From assembly GCA_041655035.1 (NCBI GenBank), contig JBAZCN010000104.1, positions 1 through 12,193 of the forward strand: a DNA stretch of 12,193 nt, in the 5' to 3' direction. A model generated the notes under the pieces. The model worked only from the letters and a program-made list of their open reading frames with translations, was not told the DNA's origin and searched no databases. This DNA is from NAT127 sp041655035 (lineage in GTDB: Bacteria; Pseudomonadota; Gammaproteobacteria; Pseudomonadales; Porticoccaceae). Made by a program: the position numbers and the translations under genes. Below are positions 5,977 to 12,193 of the stretch, piece by piece. Numbering within the stretch: position 1 is the stretch's first letter; every line of letters starts with the position of its first letter.

Positions 5977-6850
5977 GCGACGGGTAGAGCCTGATGCCGC
6001 CCTCCTCCACCGCGACGCGGGCGGCGCTGTAGACCTTCAACACCACTTCCAGCTTCTCCAGAAAGCGCGGCTCAAAATGGCGGCGGTGCTTGTAGGAGGT
6101 GCCGAAACAGCGGAACAGGTCATCCCATGACAACCGCTCGTCTTGCCTCATCAGGGGCAGGCGATACGCCAGCCAGAAATAGATATCGAGCCCCAGGGAC
6201 TGGTTGGAGAGCTGCGTCAGGGCTTCTATGGGTATCCGCGTCGGATGCTCCGCCACCTCGCTGAACAGCGGCTGGCTGAGCTTTACCATGTTGCGCTGAT
6301 GCTGGCCCCCCGCCCTGCCCTTGCTGGTGTCGGCGCGCATCCCGCTGATATAGATGGAATCCCAGGCGGCCCCTTCATAACCGTGGGAGCGAAACGTGGT
6401 CATAAAGCGGCTGGCGGAAACCCGCAGTTCCTGCTCCCGCAGCGCCGCATAGGTTTTGCCACCAATGGAAAGCCCCATGCTCTCGAACCAGCGGCTGGCG
6501 GAGATGCCGCCGCGATCCACTTCCAATTGTGGATTGTCGACGGATTCCATCAACGAATAGGCAAACAGCAGGCGCGCCCGGGGCCCGAACGGCACGCCGT
6601 GCAGTTCCCCGTCCTTGTCGCCCTGAAAAAACAGCCTCAAGGGTTCGACCACAAAGGAAAAGTGACCGAAGTCCTTGATCCACATCTCACCTGGGCGCAG
6701 ATCCCGGTGGGGCAGATTGATCATATAGGCAATGATCCGCGGCAACCCCCGCAGCACCGGCTCGTCTGCAAAAATGGCCTTGAGGATATCCTCGGGGGTT
6801 TGCTCCTGAGCGGAGGGCGCGACACTGTGCATGGCGTTTTTTTTCATCAT
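5960..6850 (-). CDS. plasmid-type replication initiator, RepA_C-like
   Basis: A 296-residue protein from the ATG at 6850 (ATG at 6847 also possible). It matches the RepA_C-type plasmid initiator pattern as I know it: GVPFGPRARLLFAYSLMESV (85-104), a WFESMGL helix (121-127), a central region with KLSQPLFSEVAEHPTRIPIEAL (190-211), SLGLDIYFWLAYRLP (218-232), LSWDDLFRCFG (240-250), a basic stretch YKHRRHFEPRFLEKL (253-267) and the C-terminal YPSPPP (289-294). These domains normally bind iterons and start plasmid replication. The open frame extends to 6997, but the extra 49 residues are low-quality and run through an inverted repeat, so I start at 6850; no strong Shine-Dalgarno is visible there. 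Its place beside dcd is unusual. It could be an initiator of this replicon or a domesticated chromosomal copy acting as a DNA-binding regulator. I recognise the family but cannot name the gene. Confidence 0.75.
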   Translation of the reverse strand: MMKKNAMHSVAPSAQEQTPEDILKAIFADEPVLRGLPRIIAYMINLPHRDLRPGEMWIKDFGHFSFVVEPLRLFFQGDKDGELHGVPFGPRARLLFAYSLMESVDNPQLEVDRGGISASRWFESMGLSIGGKTYAALREQELRVSASRFMTTFRSHGYEGAAWDSIYISGMRADTSKGRAGGQHQRNMVKLSQPLFSEVAEHPTRIPIEALTQLSNQSLGLDIYFWLAYRLPLMRQDERLSWDDLFRCFGTSYKHRRHFEPRFLEKLEVVLKVYSAARVAVEEGGIRLYPSPPPGL

Positions 6851-7623
6851 GGAAGAATCAACGGGATGAAAACTACTGAGGACGGACAGTGCGGGACATT
6901 TCCGGCGCAAATGTCCAGAAAAGTTTATTTTGTCCAGATTGCAGGGGCCGTGGCAGTGCGGCCCGGCGTAACGATAAACACAAGCCAGAACAGCCACTTA
7001 AGCTGTTGCTGTCGCGCCGCACAGCGAAAGATCCGCGGCGTGAGCATGCGCTGGCGAAACTGTGAGAATCATGCCGGCGATGCCGGCGAGGAGACGCAGA
7101 TGTGCATACCATACAAGGACAAACCTCTAAAAGAGCACCCTGGCGCAGGGACATGAAGCAAGCCGAGATGAGGCCAGCCACTCATGACCAACGCCCACTC
7201 CCGTCCGCCCGCTTCCTTCTACGCTGGCGTCGTACCGGCCTCCTGAAGCCGCCGGGGCCGGCATTCCTTTACGGGCGTATGACAGGAGCAAAACGACCTC
7301 CACTCTAACATACCGGCGACGGGTAACCGAAGATGGTCCGGCGGCGGCGCAGCACCGCCCGGAAAACCGAATCGACGATGACCGATTGGCAGACCTGAGG
7401 TGCCCCTTGCCGGCACTGTGCCATTGGACCCTTGCGCAGCATTGTGGAGCTTTGAGCTTGGGCAAGCCATTGATTGAAAAACAGAAGCCATATAGTGTCG
7501 GCAAGCTGACAAGAGTTTATTGTCAAAAAGACCACCCGATCCTTTCGTCAATCGGGACTCGTGCATTCGGCACCGGGCCCTTTAGCAGTAATTCAACAAT
7601 AAATATTAACGAGGATTACACAG
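6851..7623. other. 773-bp stretch with no convincing gene, between divergent repA-like and receptor genes
   Basis: Besides the GGACA array it holds several small inverted repeats: GGGCCG/CGGCCC (6945-6950/6959-6964), AACAGC/GCTGTT (6989-6994/7002-7007), GCTGT/ACAGC (7008-7012/7021-7025), and CCCGAT/ATCGGG (7535-7540/7551-7556). A 9-bp tandem ATGCCGGCG lies at 7071-7088, and two more isolated GGACA copies at 7117 and 7149. One weak DnaA-box-like TGTGCATAC starts at 7101. Short open frames here have no recognisable motif or ribosome binding site. It may be promoter space for two divergent units, or an origin-like region. Confidence 0.5.
6880..6938. promoter_or_regulatory. GGACA motif array with inverted repeat upstream of the repA-like gene
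   Basis: GGACA occurs on the plus strand at 6884 and 6894 and as TGTCC at 6912 and 6931. GGACATTT (6894-6901) and AAATGTCC (6909-6916) form a perfect 8-bp inverted repeat with a 7-nt centre, and TGTCCAGA is repeated exactly 19 bp apart (6912 and 6931). The array ends about 30 bp before the chosen repA start. Rep proteins often repress their own gene through inverted copies of their iteron, so this is a candidate operator or iteron set. I found no convincing sigma-70 promoter beside it. Confidence 0.55.
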
Positions 7624-10161
7624 ATGCGATTGCAAAGAACACCCAGGCGCCGCCCTTTCCCCACCACCGGCATCGCCGCATTGGCATTGCTTACCATGGA
7701 CATGATTACCGCGAGCCCTCTCCTGGCCCAGCCGGCCGCCGGTTTCGCCGGTCTCGAGGAAATCGTCGTCACCGCCCGTAAACGGGAAGAGAGCCTGCAG
7801 GAAGTGCCCATCTCCATCGGCGCGCTGAACAGCGACGAGCTTCGCGTGAAGGGAGTCACAAAGCCCGAAGACCTGAAATTCCATGTCCCGGGTGTCGAGA
7901 TTCGCCAGAACGTCCTCCGCAATGCCATCACCTACTTTATCCGCGGCCAGGGGCAGACCTATTCTTCGAGTCCCAGTGTAGTGACTTATTTCGCTGGCGC
8001 CCCGCTGGACAATGGCGGCAGCGGGGGCAGCAGCATCGGCAACAACGCCCAGATGTTCGACCTCGCTTCCGTGCAGGTACTGAAGGGCCCCCAGGGTACC
8101 CTGTTCGGGCGCAGCAGCACCGGCGGCGCCATCCTGTTCACACCCCAGCGGCCAACGGACGAATTTGGCGGCTTCCTGGAACAGACACTCGGCGAATACA
8201 ACTGGCGCGAAACCAGCGGCGCCCTCAATGTGCCTCTCATCGAAGGCGTGTTGAGCGCCCGCCTTGCCGCCAATATCGTGCGCCGCGACGGCTTTACCAA
8301 GACCCTCAACACCGGGCAGACACTGGATGACCGCAGCCGTGATTCCTACCGTCTCGGGATCGAGTTCACCCCCACCGACTGGCTCAACAGCTACCTGATG
8401 TATACCCATAACAAGGCGGATGAAAACAACACCGGCGCAGTGCTTTACAATTTCAACGAGAACTTTCCCATCTACGATACCACTCCCGGAACCGGGGCCG
8501 GCTGGGGAGCGATTCAGGGGCTGTGCGGCGCGCTCAACCCCGGTAACGCCGGCGGCGCCCAGGCCTGCGCGGCCCAGAGGCTGGGGATACTCAACACGCT
8601 CAGGGACGGTCTGCTTGCCGAGCAGGAAAGGGTCGACTCTGGTGGCGACAGTGCCAAACGCCGCAATCTGGCGGGCGCGGAACTGATCCTGAAAGGCAAG
8701 AATGAGCAGTTGCTCAATATCACCACCCTCGAGCTGGGCCCGGTGGCGTTTCTCGGCGATGTCACGGTCAAGAACATCTTCAGCACCGTTCGCAACCTGG
8801 GTGCCCGGACCACCTATGACGGCGGCAATCCATTGCCGAACGGCCTCGTTTACAACAACTTCGGCTTTGAGAATTTCCGGCCCGTGGCGTCGTCCGCGGC
8901 CAGCGGCCGCAAGGACTGGCTGGATGACTACAGCGAGGAATTCCAGGTGATGGGCGATATCGACGGCAGGCATTCGTGGATCGTCGGCTATTACCAGGAA
9001 GTACAAAGGAATGATCTCCTCTATCCGGCGCTGTTTGCCACCTTCGGCAACATCTTCAGCCCGACCTTCTCCCCCACCGTGGTCGGCGGCTTCCCGACCA
9101 ACCAGAAAAACGAGCAGAAGGGCTATTTTGCCCAGACCACCTTCGACCTTTCCGAGTGGGTGCTCGACGGCTTGAAACTGACCACCGGCTACCGCTGGAC
9201 GGAATCCACCGGCACCCGCGCCCAGATCCCCGTCGACCAGGTGGAACTGATGACGAATGGCAACCTGGTACCGGGTGGCACCGTCGTCAAGCTCCCCGGG
9301 GTGGATGACTCCGCGCCCAGCTGGACCGTCAGCCTCGACTACCAGATGAATGACGACACCCTGGTCTACCTTGCCCATCGCCGCGGCTTCAAACCCGGCG
9401 GCACCAATACCAGTTCCAGTGATCCCTCGAACCCGCTGCCCGGCTTCGTCGCTCAATACGACCCCGAGATCGTGGACGACGTCGAACTGGGGGTCAAAGC
9501 CGACTGGGCGCTTGGCGGCATGCCGGTGCGCAGCAATGCCGCCATCTACAAGATGTGGTACGAGGACATCCAGCGCAGTGAATCCATCGGCGACGAATTT
9601 GGCGCGCCCACCACCCAGGTCAACAACATTGCCAAGGCCGAGATTCAGGGGCTGGAACTGAGCACCCAGATTCTCCTGACCGACCGCCTGGAGCTGTCGC
9701 TGACCTATTCCTACATCGATGCCAAATACAAGGAGTGGCCCGGCTTCGTCACCAATGTCATCACCGGGGAACAACTGCCCTATATCGACAGCCCCTACGT
9801 GGGAACCCCGGAGAACCAGGGCACCATCGCGATCCGATACGCCCTCCCCGTACCGGCCGAGTGGGGTGAAATGACGCTGGCCGCCGACTATTATCGCCAG
9901 TCATCCGTATGGCTCAATGATACCGCCCTGGAAGACGGCTTCGGCAAGGAGGACGGCTACGGCAACCTGAACCTGCGCGCCGACTGGTCCAACGTGTTCA
10001 ACACGGCGTTCGATCTCGCCTTCTTCGTGCGCAATGCCACCGACGACATTCATGCCGTGGCGCTCAACTCCTATTACGCCTTTGTAGGCACCGCCTATGC
10101 CGTGTACAGCGAACCGCGTATGTGGGGAGCCCAGGTACGCTATCGGTTTGGCGCCCAGTGA
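7624..10161 (+). CDS. TonB-dependent outer-membrane receptor
   Basis: An 845-residue outer-membrane receptor, the usual size for the family. A basic, hydrophobic signal sequence (about 1-35, ending near SPLLAQ) is followed by the TonB box EEIVVTA at 45-51 and the typical REESLQEVPISI. The plug domain includes PEDLKFHVPGVEI and VLKGPQGTLFGRSSTGGAI (152-170). The rest is a beta-barrel ending in aromatic-rich strands (RMWGAQVRYRFGAQ). Two cysteines at 301 and 315, in what should be an extracellular loop, may form a disulphide. The ATG is preceded by AACGAGGA at suitable distance. These receptors take up siderophores, vitamins, sugars or aromatic compounds using TonB energy; the ligand is not identifiable. 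The next gene, an exported esterase 56 bp downstream, suggests phenolic or aromatic ester uptake instead of iron. Confidence 0.93.
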   Translation: MRLQRTPRRRPFPTTGIAALALLTMDMITASPLLAQPAAGFAGLEEIVVTARKREESLQEVPISIGALNSDELRVKGVTKPEDLKFHVPGVEIRQNVLRNAITYFIRGQGQTYSSSPSVVTYFAGAPLDNGGSGGSSIGNNAQMFDLASVQVLKGPQGTLFGRSSTGGAILFTPQRPTDEFGGFLEQTLGEYNWRETSGALNVPLIEGVLSARLAANIVRRDGFTKTLNTGQTLDDRSRDSYRLGIEFTPTDWLNSYLMYTHNKADENNTGAVLYNFNENFPIYDTTPGTGAGWGAIQGLCGALNPGNAGGAQACAAQRLGILNTLRDGLLAEQERVDSGGDSAKRRNLAGAELILKGKNEQLLNITTLELGPVAFLGDVTVKNIFSTVRNLGARTTYDGGNPLPNGLVYNNFGFENFRPVASSAASGRKDWLDDYSEEFQVMGDIDGRHSWIVGYYQEVQRNDLLYPALFATFGNIFSPTFSPTVVGGFPTNQKNEQKGYFAQTTFDLSEWVLDGLKLTTGYRWTESTGTRAQIPVDQVELMTNGNLVPGGTVVKLPGVDDSAPSWTVSLDYQMNDDTLVYLAHRRGFKPGGTNTSSSDPSNPLPGFVAQYDPEIVDDVELGVKADWALGGMPVRSNAAIYKMWYEDIQRSESIGDEFGAPTTQVNNIAKAEIQGLELSTQILLTDRLELSLTYSYIDAKYKEWPGFVTNVITGEQLPYIDSPYVGTPENQGTIAIRYALPVPAEWGEMTLAADYYRQSSVWLNDTALEDGFGKEDGYGNLNLRADWSNVFNTAFDLAFFVRNATDDIHAVALNSYYAFVGTAYAVYSEPRMWGAQVRYRFGAQ

Positions 10162-10217
10162 CAACCACCAGCTCTGTCAAAGTCCACCGGATAATCCAAA
10201 CAAAAAGAGGTAACACC

Positions 10218-11858
10218 ATGAAAATGACGACCATTCCCGGATTGATGGCAAACGGGGTCCTGATCTCCCTTGCCCTCGCCAGCACCACAGTGCTGGCCAA
10301 CGCCGATTGCAGTACCGAACGCATTCAGTCCATTGCCCCTGAAGGCACCGTCATCGACAGCGCTGCGCCGACCGCCGTGCCGACGCCGCACTGCAAGATC
10401 GACGGACATATCATCACCACCAATCCGGGACCGAACCGGGTCAACTTCCGCCTCCAGTTGCCCGATGAGGGCTGGCAGAACCGCTATTTCTTTATCGGCA
10501 TGGGCGGCGCCGCCGGGTCGGTGCCCACCTACGCCGGCGTGCCCGCCGGCAGCCCGATGTTCAAGGGTTTCGCCGTGGCCGGTACCGATACCGGGCGCCA
10601 GGGCCATATGCTCGACTGGAGTTTCCTGCGCGGCAACCCCGCCCAGACCGAGGACCATATCCACCGCGCCATGCACGTCACAGCCGTGGCGACCCAGGCG
10701 CTCACCAAAACCTACTACGAGAGCGACACCCTGCACCGCTACATGTCCGGCTGTTCCGGCGGCGGGCGCATGGCCACCGAATCCATCACCCGCCATCCGG
10801 AGGATTTCGACGGCGTACTCCTGGGTGCCCCCGGCGGGCGCAGTTCCGCTACCATGATGGCCTTCATCTATAACGCCCAGCAGATGACCCGCGAACCGGG
10901 CGCCTGGCTGTCCCCTGAAAAGCTGCAAATGCTGGAAAAGAAGGTCATTGCCCAATGCGATGAACTGGATGGGGCGAAAGACAATATCATTGCCGACAAC
11001 CGCGCCTGTTCCTTCGACTTCGACGCCCTCAAATGCGCCGCCGGCGACAACCCCGCCTGCCTGACGGAGCCTGAACTGAAAAGCGTCAAAGCCGTGCTCG
11101 CCGGGCCCCAGGGCCCCAAGGGACCAATCACCGTGGGTTATCCCATAGCCAATATCAGCTTCTGGTCCGATTATCTCGGCCGGGTGCCGCCGCCCTGGTC
11201 CGACGAGGCGACCATGGAGAACATTCCCAAAACGTCCACCGGCTATGTCATCGGCAGCTCCATGGCCAAGGTGCTGTTTGGACCCGACTTCAACGCCCTC
11301 AGCGATTTTGATTTCAATGATCAGGAGGATATCGATGGCTGGTGGAGGGAAGTGAACAAGATCGGCTACGGCAAGCCCAATTCCTCCGATCTGCGGGGCC
11401 TGCAAAAGGCTGGAGGCAAGGTGCTGATGTGGAACGGCGTCAGCGATCCCTGCTGTAGCGACATCCAACTGGAAGAGTACTACGAGGAAGCCGGAGAGGC
11501 CGTCGGCGGCATGGACAAACTTCAGGAATTCGCCAGATTTTACCGGGTACCGGGACTGGCCCACTGCGTCGGAGGAGTCGGTCCTCAAGATGCCGTGGAT
11601 CAGTTCCTTGAGGCAATGATCGGCTGGGTCGAAAAGGATATCCCGCCGGGTGACTTGATCGCTCATCGCGGTGAAGATCGGCTAGAGCTGATTTTCGCCG
11701 ATCCCGCCACCGGCAAGCCGGCGGGCAACGAGGTACCGCCCGCTGTTGGAGAGCCCAGGGATTTCCTGCTGTGCCCTCACCCCCAGGTCGCGAAATTCAA
11801 TGCCAAAGATCCCGAGGCCGTGACCGAGGCAAAAAACTGGCAGTGCAGTACGCTCTGA
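10218..11858 (+). CDS. exported tannase / feruloyl-esterase-family hydrolase
   Basis: A 546-residue serine esterase with a signal peptide (about 1-28, cleavage likely after VLANA). The nucleophile motif is SGCSGGGR with Ser180 next to Cys179; Asp410 in NGVSDP and His449-Cys450 in GLAHCVGG complete the triad. The Cys-Ser/His-Cys pairing, in which a disulphide ties nucleophile and histidine, is the hallmark of the tannase family (feruloyl esterases, tannases, MHETase). A lid region lies between, with a likely Ca2+ site CDELDGAKDN (247-256) and the partner Cys264. A good AAAGAGG ribosome site lies 7 nt before the ATG at 10218; an upstream in-frame ATG at 10122 lies inside the receptor gene and is rejected. 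It probably cleaves aromatic or phenolic esters in the periplasm or outside the cell and is co-transcribed with the receptor. Substrate is unknown. Confidence 0.9.
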   Translation: MKMTTIPGLMANGVLISLALASTTVLANADCSTERIQSIAPEGTVIDSAAPTAVPTPHCKIDGHIITTNPGPNRVNFRLQLPDEGWQNRYFFIGMGGAAGSVPTYAGVPAGSPMFKGFAVAGTDTGRQGHMLDWSFLRGNPAQTEDHIHRAMHVTAVATQALTKTYYESDTLHRYMSGCSGGGRMATESITRHPEDFDGVLLGAPGGRSSATMMAFIYNAQQMTREPGAWLSPEKLQMLEKKVIAQCDELDGAKDNIIADNRACSFDFDALKCAAGDNPACLTEPELKSVKAVLAGPQGPKGPITVGYPIANISFWSDYLGRVPPPWSDEATMENIPKTSTGYVIGSSMAKVLFGPDFNALSDFDFNDQEDIDGWWREVNKIGYGKPNSSDLRGLQKAGGKVLMWNGVSDPCCSDIQLEEYYEEAGEAVGGMDKLQEFARFYRVPGLAHCVGGVGPQDAVDQFLEAMIGWVEKDIPPGDLIAHRGEDRLELIFADPATGKPAGNEVPPAVGEPRDFLLCPHPQVAKFNAKDPEAVTEAKNWQCSTL

Positions 11859-11895
11859 TCCAGGGCATTCCATGGTCAACTGCAACTGAAAGATG

Positions 11896-11927
11896 AGGGG
11901 CACACCATCGTGTGCCCCTTGGCTTTT
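11896..11927 (+). terminator. Rho-independent terminator of the receptor-esterase unit
   Basis: A perfect 10-bp stem AGGGGCACAC/GTGTGCCCCT with a 4-nt CATC loop, followed by TGGCTTTT, 38 nt after the esterase stop. The T-run is short and interrupted, but stem quality and position make this a convincing terminator. Confidence 0.85.
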
Positions 11928-11933
11928 GACCAT

Positions 11934-11945
11934 CTACCCGGGTAG
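11934..11945. other. 12-bp perfect palindrome CTACCCGGGTAG
   Basis: It lies between the convergent esterase and dehydrogenase genes, after the terminator. There is no promoter to regulate here, so it may be chance or part of a 3' structure. The remaining bases to 12011 show nothing else I can name. Confidence 0.3.
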
Positions 11946-12011
11946 CTCGCACCTGTTGGCGGAGCTTCCTTAAGGTCCGGGACCACGCACAATCCTTTCA
12001 ATGCATCGACG

Positions 12012-12193
12012 CTAATATTGCGCCGTCCAGCCGCCATCGATAGGCAGAACATGGCCGGTCACCATGGCCGCATGGCCGGAACACAGCCAGATGATCCCAT
12101 CGGCCTGTTCGGAAGTTTCAATGGCGCGGCGAATCGGCTGGTTGACGACCTGCTGGTCGATCAGGGTTTTGGCGTATTCGGGGCCGGATTTGT
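12012..12193 (-). CDS. short-chain dehydrogenase/reductase, C-terminal part (cut by window edge)
   Basis: The last 59 residues and TAG stop of a minus-strand gene entering from the right edge. The tail has QPIRRAIETSEQADGIIWLCS and then MVTGHVLPIDGGWTAQY, the standard SDR ending: the VTGxxLPIDGG loop just before a short C-terminal strand. The catalytic and cofactor residues are outside the window. It converges on the esterase gene. SDR enzymes often act in catabolic clusters for aromatic or alicyclic compounds, so it may belong to the same pathway, but this is only neighbourhood inference. Confidence 0.88.
   Translation of the reverse strand, partial: KSGPEYAKTLIDQQVVNQPIRRAIETSEQADGIIWLCSGHAAMVTGHVLPIDGGWTAQY

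Noticed and set aside
6848..6997. 49-residue N-terminal extension of the repA-like protein
   Set aside because: It runs through the GGACA inverted repeats, lacks domain similarity and has no ribosome site; the ATG at 6850 gives a normal-looking start.
7102..7308. 68-codon plus-strand open frame in the intergenic region
   Set aside because: No ribosome site, no motif, Arg/Pro-rich random composition.
7470..7496. sigma-70 promoter TTGATT/TATAGT for the receptor gene
   Set aside because: The -10 is good, but the 15-bp spacer is too short to call it with confidence.
7606..9774. 722-codon open frame on the minus strand, opposite the TonB-dependent receptor
   Set aside because: No family motif; low-complexity Gly/Ala/Val-rich translation typical of the antisense shadow of a GC-rich gene. 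The plus-strand frame carries all receptor signatures.
10140..11666. 508-codon open frame on the minus strand opposite the esterase
   Set aside because: Same shadow pattern with no motifs; the plus-strand frame has a signal peptide, catalytic motifs and a ribosome site.

Overview
The window looks like GC-rich DNA from a gammaproteobacterium. It carries an RfaH-type NusG paralogue, a long-form Dcd of the Pseudomonas type, complete rmlBDAC genes and a large TonB-dependent receptor. A marine, Cellvibrionales/Halieaceae-like host would fit, but that is an impression and not a measured assignment.

Left part (1-5150, all minus strand): a dTDP-L-rhamnose and polysaccharide control module. In transcription order it runs rfaH (5150 to 4569), a leader with an ops element (4403-4414), rmlB, rmlD, rmlA, a 400-bp gap filled by a 134-bp tandem repeat rich in hairpins, rmlC, then a second leader with another ops element (225-236), and finally a MarR-like regulator that runs off the window at base 1. 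Both leaders share the ops core and an upstream CCTG-N3-CAGG hairpin. The simplest reading is that the RfaH encoded here loads at both ops sites, one driving dTDP-rhamnose synthesis and the other driving an exopolysaccharide cluster that begins at the left edge.

Middle part (5151-7623): dcd (dCTP deaminase) and, upstream of it on the same strand, a gene for a plasmid-type replication initiator (RepA_C-like). Four GGACA motifs, two of them forming a perfect 8-bp inverted repeat, lie just upstream of this repA-like gene, as expected of an autoregulatory operator or iterons. About 770 bp between repA and the next gene hold no convincing gene.

Right part (7624-12193): a plus-strand two-gene unit with a TonB-dependent outer-membrane receptor followed 56 bp later by an exported tannase/feruloyl-esterase-family hydrolase, closed by a strong intrinsic terminator (11896-11927). 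It looks like an uptake-and-hydrolysis pair for a phenolic or aromatic ester; the substrate cannot be read from sequence. A convergent, partial short-chain dehydrogenase/reductase occupies the right edge.

The most interesting points are the linked RfaH/ops circuit with a conserved hairpin next to ops, the structured tandem repeat inside the rml operon, the inverted repeat over the rfaH promoter, and the RepA-like gene with its GGACA array beside housekeeping and polysaccharide genes.
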